DNA from: an uncultured Pseudomonadales bacterium
GTDB lineage: Bacteria; Pseudomonadota; Gammaproteobacteria; Pseudomonadales; Azotimanducaceae
DNA length: 62,049 nucleotides
Assembly (NCBI GenBank): GCA_938036875.1
Contig: CALHVX010000036.1
Span: 1-62,049 of the forward strand
Reading direction: 5' to 3'
Below are positions 8,755-20,068 of the stretch, in pieces. The position numbers and the translations under genes were made by a program. The notes under the pieces are model-generated. The model was not told the origin of the DNA, did not search any database, and saw only the letters and a list, made by a program, of their open reading frames with translations. Each line of letters begins with the position of its first letter. Position 1 is the stretch's first letter.

Positions 8755-11714
8755 TAGTAGCTCACCCTAATCGGAGCAGACGGCAAGGCGATTTGGTGTC
8801 GCTCGAGCCAGCGTGTATAGGTGGGCGGCGTCACGCCCATGATGGCAGCACCCGAACGCAGATCGCTGGATGTCGCTTGGGCAACCTCTTCGAGCAGCAC
8901 CACTTGGCAGCGCTCGGCTAACGAGCTGTCACTGTTGCTCGGTTCGGTCAAAATAGTATGTAAAACGCTAGTTAACGCAGGAAGCGAGGCAAGCCAGCGC
9001 GCACTGGTGGATTGAAAAGGATTGTTGGCGTTACTTTTTGCTTTGCCCAGTTGGCGCCGCAAGGTTGTTTCTGGCATGCCGAGCAAACGTGCTGCACTGC
9101 GGACAACCTGATGGCTAAGCTCGTAAGCGTTTAGCACCACGGCATCTGCCAGCCAACGACCTAGCGGCGCATCGCTTAGTTGGTCGTTATCTAAGGCCTG
9201 TATTTGGCCGCGTAGAATGGTGGCCAGCATGCTCCAGCTATCCTCTTCGCTTTCTAAGCGGGCGCTAGCGATTTTGGCCGGTGCGCGAATGGGAGCCGGT
9301 GGTGCCAGGGCGTCCGCGCTATGACCCACATCAATGGGTGCTTGTTGATCTTGCTGGTCAACTTGGATGTCGTGGGCCTCTAGCTCTGAGCCCTCCGCCA
9401 TCAAGGTGCCTCGAAGCATGGCGTTTTGCAGCTCCCGAATGTTCCCCGGCCAGTTGTATTCGTTGACCTTGGCCCAAGCGGCGTCGGTTAAGCCGGTGAT
9501 CTCGCGCCCAAATTGCTGGTTAAATTTTGCCAACAAGTTCTGCACTAGTATGGGCAAGTCTGCACGACGTTCGCGCAGACTGGGTAAGTGCACTTGAATG
9601 ACCTGCAGGCGATAGTAAAGGTCGCCGCGGAACTTGCCTTCGCGCACCTCGTGGAGCAGGTTGCGGTTGGTGGCGCAGATGATGCGTGCATCGATGTGTT
9701 GCTCTGCGGTGTCACCTACCGCAATGATTTGTTTTTCTTGCACGAAACGTAGCAGCTTAGCCTGCACGTCGAGCGGTAGCTCACCAATCTCATCAAGGAA
9801 CAAGGTGCCACCGTTGGCTTGGGCGATGCGGCCGGTTGATGCGGCATCAGCGCCGGTAAAAGCGCCTTTGACCCGGCCAAACAGCTCGCTATCAATGAGT
9901 GAATGGGCAATGGCGCTACAGTCGACTATGACCAAAGGTCGGTCAGCTCGATCGCTGGCTTGGTGGATGCTGTGTGCCATGACCTCTTTGCCGGCGCCAC
10001 TTTCACCCAAGATAAGTACAGATACGTCGGTTGCCGCGATGCGGTGCACATGGTCCATGACCTGGCGCATTGCATCGGATTGCACAACCTGAGCAATCAC
10101 TGGCGCGGTGTGCTGTTGTTTTAGCTGGTTAAGCTCAGCACGCAGCGCTTTGCTTTCTTGGGCATTGCGTTGCCGCTCAATGGCAACCAGCTGTGCCCGA
10201 TCTAATACGCCAGCAATTTGGTCTGCTAACGCCTTGAAGAAGACTTGGTCAGCGGCGTCTAAGGCTTCGTCGCTTTCAAGGAATAGCGCGCCGTGTAGGT
10301 TGCCGTGGTACATCAACGGGGTGGCGAGCCAATATTGTTGTGGGTCTGCACTGCTGCCCGCGTTGGCCCCAGTATTGGTCTGCACCTGGCTCTTTTGTTG
10401 CGCTAAGGCTTGGCGGATAAACTGTTGGCGCAAGGGTGTTATCAGGTCATCCTCGTCACCATCAAGCTGGGCCAAGGATCCTAACTTGCCGTGAACCTCT
10501 GAAAGCAGCGAAACCTTGGTATTGCTGAGAGATTCTTCCAACAAGTTAATGAACGCGCGACAGAGCGCGTTAGGTTCTGCAGTGGCGGCTACCAACGAGA
10601 TGGTGTGCCACAAGATATGGCTGTTGCGATAATCTTTAGCCGGGTCGGCGGTTAACATGCTGCCTTGTGGGTGGGTCATGCTTGCGGTGTCGGTATCAAA
10701 GGCGCCACTGAAGGCGAGCGCCCGATTGCCGCCCAACAGAGCCGCCTGATCTAACGCCTGCTCCGCACTGAGGCTGAGTCGCTGCGGGTCTGGTTCATCT
10801 TCGGATTCGCTTTCTGGCCCATGATAGATGTAGCCAATACTAAGGCTATCGCTGGCAAACTCGGCGTCATCCGCTAGGGTCCGAGAGGCCGTAAGCAGCT
10901 TGTTGGCGAGCTTGTCAGCGCCTTGGGTGTCAGCGACGTTGGCGACCACGGCAAACTGCGCATCGCCGAAGCGAAACAAACCATCCTCTTTGCGCAGCGT
11001 TGTTTCTAAAACGCTTGCCGCTCGCTGCAGCCAGTGATCTGTGTGTTCGTGACCAAAACGCCGTCGCCGGTTTAGGTAGTTGTCTAGCTTCATCAGCAGC
11101 AAGACCAGCGGATTGCCGTTGGCAGAGCGTCGGCATGCACGACGCAAGCGCTCGTGAAAATCCGCGGCGCCGGGAAGGCCCGTGATGGGGTCGGCATGCG
11201 CTTGGGTACTTTGGTATAGCCCCCAAAGGGATTGGGCTGCAACCCCAAGCAACATCTCCGTACTGGAGTTGGCGCCGTTATCGTAAGCGAGCCCTTCAAG
11301 TATCGTATTGAACCGTGCTGGAGGCTCATCGAATGTAAAGGCAACCCATAGGGTTGCAAAGGTGGCGCTAGACACACCGCGTCGCTGATGGTTAATGAAC
11401 TGTCCGGGCATGGCGTTGAGCAGGGCTTCTGACAATTCCACCCTTAGCTGAAAGCGTTGCTTGTCTGGGCCTTGGTACAAAGTTAGAGCGTTGTCGATAC
11501 CAAACAACGTACGCGATACCGGGGGATCTTCGGGGGCTGGTTGACTGGCATCATCGTGCCAGCCCAAGGCCTGTATTTGTGCTGTATCTCCTAGCACTAA
11601 CGCGCAGGGCGCCCAATTTGCGGCGCCCAGTGGCAACAATTTTAACGCAGCCGCATCTGCCCCCAAGGTTTGGGATGCAGCGTAGAGCACGTTGTGTAGG
11701 GGTATAAGGCGCAT
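8754..11714 (-). CDS. Sigma-54-dependent activator with degenerate GGDEF, GAF-like region, AAA+ and two Fis-type HTH
   Basis: 986 aa. Residues 1 to about 165 are unassigned. A GGDEF fold follows at about 170-335, in which the signature is degraded to RFGDAQF (248-254), so it should be inactive and may bind nucleotide or only fold. A GAF-like region lies at about 370-520. The AAA+ domain has Walker A GESGAGKE (570-577), GAFTGA (617-622), Walker B GTLFLDEI and an LPSLRERRAD sensor region. The C-terminus carries one Fis-type HTH at about 862-892 (SAARLLGMPETTLRRQL) and a second similar segment at about 950-978 (AAIMGVTPPTYTRWL). An intact GAFTGA means it can engage sigma-54. It is the natural regulator of the RpoN promoter at 2483; that link is inference. 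Gene order is recG, a 110-bp gap, then this gene and the cyclase. Confidence 0.9.
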   Translation of the reverse strand: MRLIPLHNVLYAASQTLGADAAALKLLPLGAANWAPCALVLGDTAQIQALGWHDDASQPAPEDPPVSRTLFGIDNALTLYQGPDKQRFQLRVELSEALLNAMPGQFINHQRRGVSSATFATLWVAFTFDEPPARFNTILEGLAYDNGANSSTEMLLGVAAQSLWGLYQSTQAHADPITGLPGAADFHERLRRACRRSANGNPLVLLLMKLDNYLNRRRRFGHEHTDHWLQRAASVLETTLRKEDGLFRFGDAQFAVVANVADTQGADKLANKLLTASRTLADDAEFASDSLSIGYIYHGPESESEDEPDPQRLSLSAEQALDQAALLGGNRALAFSGAFDTDTASMTHPQGSMLTADPAKDYRNSHILWHTISLVAATAEPNALCRAFINLLEESLSNTKVSLLSEVHGKLGSLAQLDGDEDDLITPLRQQFIRQALAQQKSQVQTNTGANAGSSADPQQYWLATPLMYHGNLHGALFLESDEALDAADQVFFKALADQIAGVLDRAQLVAIERQRNAQESKALRAELNQLKQQHTAPVIAQVVQSDAMRQVMDHVHRIAATDVSVLILGESGAGKEVMAHSIHQASDRADRPLVIVDCSAIAHSLIDSELFGRVKGAFTGADAASTGRIAQANGGTLFLDEIGELPLDVQAKLLRFVQEKQIIAVGDTAEQHIDARIICATNRNLLHEVREGKFRGDLYYRLQVIQVHLPSLRERRADLPILVQNLLAKFNQQFGREITGLTDAAWAKVNEYNWPGNIRELQNAMLRGTLMAEGSELEAHDIQVDQQDQQAPIDVGHSADALAPPAPIRAPAKIASARLESEEDSWSMLATILRGQIQALDNDQLSDAPLGRWLADAVVLNAYELSHQVVRSAARLLGMPETTLRRQLGKAKSNANNPFQSTSARWLASLPALTSVLHTILTEPSNSDSSLAERCQVVLLEEVAQATSSDLRSGAAIMGVTPPTYTRWLERHQIALPSAPIRVSY

Positions 11715-11794
11715 ATGGCGTGCAGCTTAAATGTTGGCTGCGCGAAAAAAATGGCGCTATCTCTCAGAATTTTTAGAAAAGTGGCGCGCCGTGC

Positions 11795-11811
11795 GCCGCT
11801 TTCGCAGCGGC
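11795..11811 (-). terminator. GC-rich hairpin after recG, weak terminator candidate
   Basis: A 6-bp stem GCCGCT/AGCGGC with a 5-base loop lies 14 bp after the recG stop. The only T-rich stretch in the direction of transcription starts about 15 bases later, so termination efficiency is doubtful. Confidence 0.3.
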
Positions 11812-11824
11812 ACCTGATCCAGAC

Positions 11825-13852
11825 TTACACCCCAACGGTGCCCGTATCTGCTGGTGCCCATGTGGCCAGAAGTCGCTGGGCTTGAGCGGGGTCATTGGCG
11901 AGCAACTGCTTGCCGTGTTCTATCACTTTAGGAATGAGAACCGCATCACGCGCAATATCGGCAATACGAAACTGCTGTTCACCCGTTTGCCGGGTGCCAA
12001 GAATTTCGCCTGGGCCGCGAAGCTTCAAATCTTGCTCGGCAATAAAGAAACCGTCTTGGCTATCGCGAATCACCTGCAGGCGGGTTTGGCCTAACTTGCC
12101 TAAGGGCGATTTGTAGAGCAGCACGCAGTGGCTGGCCTGGTCCCCGCGCCCCACCCGCCCGCGCAGCTGATGTAGTTGTGCTAAACCCAGTCGGTTTGGA
12201 TCTTCGATGACAATCAGCGTGGCGTTGGGTGCATCGACCCCCACTTCGATAACGGTTGTGGCTACCAACAGCTGTATCTCGCCCGCTTTAAAAGCCTGCA
12301 TGGTGCTGGCTTTTTCGTTACCGCTCATACGACCATGAATCAGCCCGATGCGATAACCCGGCAGCGCTTGCTGCAGCTCTTCAAGGGTTGGCTCGGCGGC
12401 GCTGGCCGGTAGCTCGTCTGCGGGTTCGATCAAGGTGCAAACCCAATAGACCTGTTGCCCGGTATTCATAATGGCTTGGGCGCGCTCTAAGATGTCGTGG
12501 CGTCGATTGTTGTTCACTAAGATGGTGGTGATGGGTTGCCGCCCAGCGGGTAGCTCATCAATGAGCGATACGTCCATATCCGCATACAAGGCCATGGTTA
12601 AGGTGCGCGGTATGGGTGTTGCCGTCAGCACCAGCTGATGCGGTACTTGCCCTTTGTTGCGCAAAGACATACGTTGATGCACACCAAACCTGTGTTGCTC
12701 ATCAACGATGGTCAACGCCAAATTGTGAAAGGTGACCGTACGTTGGAACAGCGCGTGGGTGCCAATGGCAACCAATGCGGTGCCATCTGCCACCGCTGCT
12801 TCCCCTGCTCGTCTTTCTTTGGCTTTTTGGCTGCCCGTTAGCAGCACCACATCGATCCCCAGCGGGGTCAGCCAAGCAGATAGGTTCAGGTAATGTTGTT
12901 CCGCCAAAATTTCTGTTGGCGCCATAAGCGCCGTTTGCGCACCGTGCTCGGCTGCGCGAATGGCGGCAAACGCAGCCACCACGGTTTTACCGCTGCCTAC
13001 GTCCCCTTGAATCAAACGCAGCATGGGTTGGCTGCGGGCCAAATCGTTGAGTACCTCGGTGGTCGCTCGACGCTGTGCGTTGGTTAGCTTAAAACCAAGC
13101 TGGCTTAGCAATTCGCGGCCCAGTTGCTGAGCTTGGGGTAGTGGCAGGGACTGCTGTTGCTGGCGTTGGGACTGGCGGTGCTGCATGACCAAGTAGTAAG
13201 CGGTGAGCTCATCAAAGGCGATCGCTTGCTGCACGCGTTCAATGTCTGCTGCGCTGGCGTCCGCGGGTGGCTGGTGCAGATAGGCGAGTTGCTCCAGCGG
13301 CCAGCTAGTGGTGGCTTCAGGGTTGCCATCGTCCGCAAAATCTAAAGCGAGCGCCTGTTGGGTGAGTTTGCGCAGCCGGGTTTGACCCAGCCCATCCGTA
13401 GTGGAGTACACGGGTGTGAGCGCCGCAACGGGTGCGGGTAGTGGCGTTGCGCTGGTGCTGTATTCCGGATGCACCATCTCCAGGCGCTTAGGCCCAAACC
13501 GTGCAACCCCGTAAGCGCGGACGTAACGTCCGATGGCAAAGCCGTCTTGTTGTTGCTTAGAAAAATAGAAGTAGCGTAGCGTGAGTACGGCGGAGCCATC
13601 GTCAATGGTCACCAGCAAGCTGCGGCGTTTGCCAAAATTGATGTCGCAGGCCGTTATCTGCCCTTCAACCAAACACTCTTGCTCGAAGGTGACATTGCGC
13701 AAGGGCACAATGTGGCTGCGGTCTTGGTAGCGCATGGGGAGGTGCAAGAGCAAGTCACCAACCCGGGCAACGTTTAGATTTTTGAGCTTCTCTTCTAGGG
13801 TCGGCCCGACGCCTTTGAGTATGCTAACCCGAGCGTTGAGGCTGATGGCCAT
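11825..13852 (-). CDS. recG: ATP-dependent DNA helicase RecG
   Basis: 675 aa, slightly shorter than the common 690. The N-terminal wedge/OB region (GVGPTLEEKL, LLLHLPMRYQDRS) is followed by the SF2 helicase core: Walker A GDVGSGKT, the DEQH motif II as VDEQHRFGV, TATPIPRTL for motif III, and QLRGRVGRG for motif VI. RecG regresses stalled replication forks and branch-migrates Holliday junctions in the cytoplasm. It ends the spoT-ridA-recG run, with 9 bp separating it from ridA. The start at 13852 is an ATG with only a weak Shine-Dalgarno, consistent with readthrough from ridA. Identification is firm. Confidence 0.96.
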   Translation of the reverse strand: MAISLNARVSILKGVGPTLEEKLKNLNVARVGDLLLHLPMRYQDRSHIVPLRNVTFEQECLVEGQITACDINFGKRRSLLVTIDDGSAVLTLRYFYFSKQQQDGFAIGRYVRAYGVARFGPKRLEMVHPEYSTSATPLPAPVAALTPVYSTTDGLGQTRLRKLTQQALALDFADDGNPEATTSWPLEQLAYLHQPPADASAADIERVQQAIAFDELTAYYLVMQHRQSQRQQQQSLPLPQAQQLGRELLSQLGFKLTNAQRRATTEVLNDLARSQPMLRLIQGDVGSGKTVVAAFAAIRAAEHGAQTALMAPTEILAEQHYLNLSAWLTPLGIDVVLLTGSQKAKERRAGEAAVADGTALVAIGTHALFQRTVTFHNLALTIVDEQHRFGVHQRMSLRNKGQVPHQLVLTATPIPRTLTMALYADMDVSLIDELPAGRQPITTILVNNNRRHDILERAQAIMNTGQQVYWVCTLIEPADELPASAAEPTLEELQQALPGYRIGLIHGRMSGNEKASTMQAFKAGEIQLLVATTVIEVGVDAPNATLIVIEDPNRLGLAQLHQLRGRVGRGDQASHCVLLYKSPLGKLGQTRLQVIRDSQDGFFIAEQDLKLRGPGEILGTRQTGEQQFRIADIARDAVLIPKVIEHGKQLLANDPAQAQRLLATWAPADTGTVGV

Positions 13853-13861
13853 CGCAAAGGT

Positions 13862-14257
13862 TTAGCCGAGCACCATAATGGCGTCGATCTCAACCAAGGC
13901 ATCTTTGGGTAGCTGGGCTACGCCTAAGGCGGCACGGGCGGGGAAAGGTTCGCTGAAGTACTCTCCCATCACTTCGTTTAAGGTTTGAAAGTTGGCTAGG
14001 TCGAGCACAAACACGTTGAGCTTCACCATGTCGCTTAACTCGCCGCCGGCCGCTTGCGCTATGGCTCGAAGGTTGCGAAACACTTGGTGTGCTTGCTCCG
14101 CAAAATCTTCGGATACCAAGGTCATGGTGTTGGGGTCCAGTGGAATCTGCCCAGACACATAAACGGTGTTACCCGTTTGCACCGCTTGGCTATAGGTACC
14201 AATGGCGGCAGGCGCTTTCTCTGTTTTGATGATGGTTGTGTTGTTCGCGGTGCTCAT
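13862..14257 (-). CDS. ridA: RidA family reactive imine/enamine deaminase
   Basis: 131 aa, the standard RidA/YjgF length. The signature VSGQIPLDP and the C-terminal [20 protein letters not shown] are present, and the latter includes the conserved arginine that binds the substrate carboxylate. RidA hydrolyses 2-aminoacrylate and related enamines released by PLP enzymes. It sits 2 bp after spoT and 9 bp before recG, an arrangement common in pseudomonads and relatives, so it is probably co-transcribed with them. Confidence 0.95.
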   Translation of the reverse strand: MSTANNTTIIKTEKAPAAIGTYSQAVQTGNTVYVSGQIPLDPNTMTLVSEDFAEQAHQVFRNLRAIAQAAGGELSDMVKLNVFVLDLANFQTLNEVMGEYFSEPFPARAALGVAQLPKDALVEIDAIMVLG

Positions 14258-14259
14258 AG

Positions 14260-16455
14260 TTACAAACTCATTCGGGCGATGGACTGTACGCTGCTAACGA
14301 CCCGCAGCTTGCGCATGGTTCGCGCTAGGTGATCTCTATTGCGCACAGACACGCGCACGGCCATGCTGGTTAAGGCAGCGCTACGTTCTTGGATGCGGAC
14401 GTCTTCGACCCCGGCATCCGTAGCGGTAATGGTTGCTGCAATCTCGGCGATAACCCCTTTCTTGCGCGACACCTCAACCCGTAAGGTGGTGAGAAACTCG
14501 CCATCGACCTTCTCAGCCCAGTGCGCGGGGATAATCTCCTTGGCACTGCGGTTGCGAACCTCATTCATGTTGCGGCAGGTTTCGATGTGCAGCACAAACC
14601 CTTTGCCCGGCGTCATGTGGCCCACTATAGGGTCGCCAGGTACCGGCCCACAGCAGCGACCGTACTGAACAACTAAGCCTTCTCCGCCGCGAATAGCAAC
14701 CGGTCCATCCCCTTGCACCGCCAAGCTTTCGAACTCGGGGTTGTCGGCGCTCAGCAAGCGTTGGGCAACAACGTAGGGCATCAAGTCACCGTTACCGATC
14801 TTGGCCAACAGCTCAACCAGCTTGCGCACGTCGAACTCCGTAAACACTCGACGTAGACGTCGAAAATCCAGATCGTTGATCGATTTGTTTTCCGCCGATA
14901 GAGCACGGTTTAACAGGCGCCGACCAAAAGCGACTGAATCCGACTGCTGCTGATCTTTTAACGCTTGGCGGATGCCGGCTCGGGCCTTGCCAGAGGCAAC
15001 AAAGGTTAGCCAGTCGGGGTCGGGCCTTGCGTTGTCAGAGGTAATAATCTCAACGCTTTGACCGCTTTGCAGACGTGTGGACAAAGGCGAGAGCAAGCGG
15101 TCAACACGGCAAGACACGCAGGAGTTACCAATGTCGGTGTGAACCGCATAGGCAAAATCTACTGGGCAGGCGCCGCGTGGTAGCTCCAAGATGTCCCCTT
15201 CCGGGGTAAAGACATACACCTCATCGGGGAACAGATCGATTTTAAGGCTTTCGATGAATTCTAACGGGTCACCGGCGCGTTGCTGCAGGTCCATAAGGTC
15301 TTTAACCCATTGGCGTGCTCGGGTTTGCGAACTTTGGAAGTCGGCAACCTCACTTTTGTAAAGCCAATGACCGGCAATGCCGTTGTTGGCCACTGCGTCC
15401 ATGTGTTTGGTGCGTATCTGCACCTCGATGGGTACACCATGCATACCAAACAGCGTGGTATGCAACGATTGGTAGCCGTTAACCTTGGGGATCGCAATGT
15501 AGTCCTTAAAGCGGCCGGCAACGGGTTTGTATAGGTTGTGGATTATGCCCAAGGCACGGTAGCAGTCGTCAGCTTGGTCCACCACAATGCGAAAACCAAA
15601 CACATCGGTTATGTCTGCGTATTTTTTGTGTTGTGCCTTCATCTTGCGATAGATGGAGTAGGCGTGCTTCTCGCGGCCTTGAACCGATGCGGTCATGCCT
15701 TCACGATTCAGTGCGGTGCTCATACTTACCTGGATCTCTTCGATTAGCTCCCGACGATTGCCACGCGCTTTGGTCACGGCACGCCCAATTCGATCCGCTC
15801 GCAACGGGTATAAGGCTTGGAAGCCAAGCTCCTCGAACTCTACCTTGATGGTGTGGATGCCCAGCCGGTTGGCAATGGGTGCGTAGTAATCCAGGGTTTC
15901 TCGTGCAATGCGTTTGCGTTGCTCCGAAGACATCACCCCAATGGTGCGCATGTTGTGTAGACGATCCGCTAGCTTGACCATGATGACGCGGATGTCTTTG
16001 GCCATTGCCATGGCCATTTTTTGGAAGTTCTCGGCCTGAGCTTCAGCCCGAGTTCGAAAAATCTTGGACAGCTTGGACACGCCATCTACGATCTCGGTGA
16101 CTTCAGAGCCAAAAAGGTCCGATAGCGTGGCCTTACCAACCTCGGTATCTTCTAAAACATCGTGTAGCAAGGCGGCGCAAATCGTTTGGTGATCCACGTG
16201 CATGCCGGCCAATATGCTGGCAACGGCAACCGGGTGGGAGATGTATTTGTGGCCGGTGCGCCGCATTTGCCCTTCGTGGGCGTTGGCGGCGTAGGCATGG
16301 GCGGCGCGGACTATATCAACCTGGTCTTCAGGCAAATATTTGTTGAGGGCTTTGGCTAGACTTTTGATCGTGGCAGGTGCTGCCACGTCATCGCGTCGCG
16401 CCTTTTCAGCAAGGCGCGATACAAAGTAAGACTCAGAGCTCGTGGCTGTCGCCAT
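14260..16455 (-). CDS. spoT: Bifunctional (p)ppGpp synthetase/hydrolase SpoT
   Basis: 731 aa from ATG 16455; a TTG two codons upstream is possible. Domains in order are an HD hydrolase (HDVLEDT near residue 95, intact), a RelA/SpoT synthetase ([13 protein letters not shown], intact), TGS ([17 protein letters not shown]), a helical region, and a C-terminal ACT domain. Both catalytic halves look functional, as expected for SpoT rather than RelA, whose HD domain is degenerate. It sets the alarmone level during starvation. It overlaps the 3' end of rpoZ by 23 bp, so translation is likely coupled. The rpoZ-spoT order is the classic gammaproteobacterial one. Confidence 0.97.
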   Translation of the reverse strand: MATATSSESYFVSRLAEKARRDDVAAPATIKSLAKALNKYLPEDQVDIVRAAHAYAANAHEGQMRRTGHKYISHPVAVASILAGMHVDHQTICAALLHDVLEDTEVGKATLSDLFGSEVTEIVDGVSKLSKIFRTRAEAQAENFQKMAMAMAKDIRVIMVKLADRLHNMRTIGVMSSEQRKRIARETLDYYAPIANRLGIHTIKVEFEELGFQALYPLRADRIGRAVTKARGNRRELIEEIQVSMSTALNREGMTASVQGREKHAYSIYRKMKAQHKKYADITDVFGFRIVVDQADDCYRALGIIHNLYKPVAGRFKDYIAIPKVNGYQSLHTTLFGMHGVPIEVQIRTKHMDAVANNGIAGHWLYKSEVADFQSSQTRARQWVKDLMDLQQRAGDPLEFIESLKIDLFPDEVYVFTPEGDILELPRGACPVDFAYAVHTDIGNSCVSCRVDRLLSPLSTRLQSGQSVEIITSDNARPDPDWLTFVASGKARAGIRQALKDQQQSDSVAFGRRLLNRALSAENKSINDLDFRRLRRVFTEFDVRKLVELLAKIGNGDLMPYVVAQRLLSADNPEFESLAVQGDGPVAIRGGEGLVVQYGRCCGPVPGDPIVGHMTPGKGFVLHIETCRNMNEVRNRSAKEIIPAHWAEKVDGEFLTTLRVEVSRKKGVIAEIAATITATDAGVEDVRIQERSAALTSMAVRVSVRNRDHLARTMRKLRVVSSVQSIARMSL

Positions 16456-16705
16456 CTCCAATACCGAACGTGATTTCTAGCTCTTCATCCTCAGATGTCG
16501 CCTCTTGAGCGTCAAGCATTTCATGAGAAATCATGCCCTCTGCGATCTCGCGCAGCGCGATAACGGTAGGCTTGTCGTTTTCTTCCGGCACCATGGCTTC
16601 GATACCATAGCTGCGCAGAAGGCGAGCGCGACGGGTGGCGAGCATGACCAACTCAAAACGGTTGTCTACGTGTTCTAAGCAATCTTCAACGGTGATGCGA
16701 GCCAT
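16433..16705 (-). CDS. rpoZ: RNA polymerase omega subunit
   Basis: 90 aa, normal for omega. The N-terminus [20 protein letters not shown] and the TRRARLL segment are diagnostic. Omega assists assembly of the beta-prime subunit and contributes to the ppGpp-binding site 1, so its coupling to spoT is functionally sensible. An AACAGGAGCAAG Shine-Dalgarno precedes the ATG, and a recognisable promoter lies 50-80 bp upstream. Confidence 0.96.
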   Translation of the reverse strand: MARITVEDCLEHVDNRFELVMLATRRARLLRSYGIEAMVPEENDKPTVIALREIAEGMISHEMLDAQEATSEDEELEITFGIGDGDSHEL

Positions 16706-16753
16706 AGTTGCTTGCTCCTGTTATTAATCAAAACGAGATACTAGATACATCTA

Positions 16754-16782
16754 GATATATAGTGCCTGGTCGCTGGGTACAA
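16754..16782 (-). promoter_or_regulatory. Sigma-70-like promoter for rpoZ-spoT-ridA-recG
   Basis: Reading the minus strand, TTGTAC (16782-16777) and TATATC (16759-16754) are separated by 17 bp. This lies about 50 bp before the rpoZ ATG in an AT-rich stretch. Assignment is by consensus match only. Confidence 0.5.
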
Positions 16783-16835
16783 GTGCGTTGCTCAGCGAGC
16801 GCGGGAGTCTACCGGGGTGGTTAAGGTGAGGCAAG

Positions 16836-16852
16836 AACCCGATTCTTGGGTT
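16836..16852 (-). terminator. Small hairpin between gmk and rpoZ
   Basis: AACCC-7 nt-GGGTT lies about 45 bp after the gmk stop. The stem is short and has no proper T run on the minus strand, so this is at best a weak terminator or pause site. Confidence 0.25.
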
Positions 16853-16894
16853 TGTCGACTTGCCACCAGCGCATGGCGCGATTTGCCCCGACAA

Positions 16895-18417
<1,523 letters not shown>

Positions 18418-18564
18418 AAGAATTGTCGTATCCGGTTTCGTTAGGCGCAGTGTAAGCAAGCCCTACGCATTTATCGAATGCTCAATTATGGAATGCGGTG
18501 GGCGTATACTTAACCCCGAGAACTCGAAATTCCTTATAACCATTCATCCAACAACGAGAAATAC

Positions 18565-19293
18565 ATGACCCAACCTGATGCAGCAGCCCCCTCCAGACCC
18601 AGCGGGCGCGCGCCGGACGAGCTCCGCCCGATCCGTTTTACCCGTGGTTTTACCGCCCATGCACCCGGCTCCGTGCTGGTTGAGTTTGGTGGCACCAAGG
18701 TTATTTGCACCGCAACCGTAGACAACTCGGTGCCCGGCTTCTTGCGCGGCAAAGGTCAAGGTTGGCTGACCGCTGAATATGGCATGTTGCCAGGCTCTAC
18801 CCACTCACGGGTTGATCGAGAGGCGGCGCGGGGCAAACAATCGGGTCGCACTGTAGAAATTCAGCGCCTGATTGGTCGCTCGATAAGAGCGGCGGTGGAC
18901 ATGAAAGCCATGGGCGAACGAACGGTACGTATCGATTGCGACGTGATTCAGGCAGATGGCGGTACCCGCACCGCCTCCATTACGGGCGCTGCGGTGGCGG
19001 TGGCGGACGCTATGCGTGAAAGTGGAGTTCAGGGCGCGTTCAGGGAGCTTGTGGCATCTGTATCCGTAGGCATGTGGCGCGGTATGCCGGTCCTCGACCT
19101 GGATTACCCGGAAGATTCCACGGCTGAAACGGACATGAATGTGGTGATGATCGAGGGCGGCGGTTTTATCGAGATTCAAGGCACCGCAGAAGCGGCCCCG
19201 TTTGATGATGCTCAGTTGGCCGCCATGTTGGCATTGGCCCGTAAAGGCACCAACGAGCTGATCGAGTTGCAGCGCGCGGCCCTAGGGAGCTAG
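18565..19293 (+). CDS. rph: Ribonuclease PH
   Basis: 242 aa, the standard length. Conserved segments include [32 protein letters not shown], the [19 protein letters not shown] core, [19 protein letters not shown] and the C-terminal [11 protein letters not shown]. RNase PH is a phosphorolytic 3'-5' exonuclease that trims tRNA precursors and forms a hexameric ring. It is followed by pyrE after 57 bp; the crc gene often found between them in pseudomonads is absent here. The frame is full length, so it should be active. Confidence 0.97.
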   Translation: MTQPDAAAPSRPSGRAPDELRPIRFTRGFTAHAPGSVLVEFGGTKVICTATVDNSVPGFLRGKGQGWLTAEYGMLPGSTHSRVDREAARGKQSGRTVEIQRLIGRSIRAAVDMKAMGERTVRIDCDVIQADGGTRTASITGAAVAVADAMRESGVQGAFRELVASVSVGMWRGMPVLDLDYPEDSTAETDMNVVMIEGGGFIEIQGTAEAAPFDDAQLAAMLALARKGTNELIELQRAALGS

Positions 19294-19350
19294 AGCCTGC
19301 CAACGCCGAGCGACCTTTTACTCAGTTTTTTACCTAGATGAGGCAACAGC

Positions 19351-20043
19351 ATGACAACTCTAGACCAAGCCAAGGTGGACCTCATCGACTTGTTGATACG
19401 TCATCAGGTGCTGAAGTTTGGTGAGTTTGAGCTGAAGTCAGGGCGCTTGAGCCCCTACTTCTTCAACTTGGGCGCACTAGATACCGGCTCTGCTTTGGCG
19501 CAACTTGGCGACGCCTACGCCCGGTTGATCCAGCAATCCGGGTTGGCGGCGCAGCTGTTGTTTGGGCCTGCCTATAAAGGGATTCCCATAGCGACCGCTG
19601 CTGCGGTCGCCTTGGCTGGTCATGGGCTGGACCTGGGGGTTGCCTACAATCGAAAAGAGAAGAAAGATCACGGTGAGGGAGGCCAGTTGGTGGGTGCGGA
19701 TGTAGCCGGGCGATCCGTAGTGCTGGTTGACGATGTGCTCACCGCGGGAACCGCCATGCGCGAGGCGGTGGGGCTTGTTGAAGCAGCCCAAGGTAAGATT
19801 GCCGGGGTCATTATTGCGCTGGATCGCCAGGAAATTGTGGCAAGCCCGGAAAATGACAAGCAGGACAAGGGCACCACGGCGGTCCAGGCATTGGCTGCCG
19901 AGCTTGGTGGTGCACCCGTGCTCAGCATACTAAGCTTGCAAGATGTGATGGGTTACCTGGAACAACCGGTGACTAGTGCCGGTTTGGGGCCTAAGACGCG
20001 CACCGCTATGGCCGAATATCAGGCACAATATTGTTTACTGTAA
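19351..20043 (+). CDS. pyrE: Orotate phosphoribosyltransferase
   Basis: 230 aa, slightly longer than the usual 213-215 because of an insertion near residues 170-180 (SPENDKQDKGTT). The orotate-binding FELKSGRLSPYFFNLG, the GPAYKGIPIA segment, the flexible NRKEKKDHGEGG loop and the PRPP-binding VVLVDDVLTAGTAM are all present. It makes OMP from orotate in pyrimidine synthesis. GAGGCAACAGC supplies a good ribosome-binding site. It probably shares transcription with rph. Confidence 0.97.
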   Translation: MTTLDQAKVDLIDLLIRHQVLKFGEFELKSGRLSPYFFNLGALDTGSALAQLGDAYARLIQQSGLAAQLLFGPAYKGIPIATAAAVALAGHGLDLGVAYNRKEKKDHGEGGQLVGADVAGRSVVLVDDVLTAGTAMREAVGLVEAAQGKIAGVIIALDRQEIVASPENDKQDKGTTAVQALAAELGGAPVLSILSLQDVMGYLEQPVTSAGLGPKTRTAMAEYQAQYCLL

Positions 20044-20068
20044 CTGTTTCTAGTTGAGCTGACGGAAT

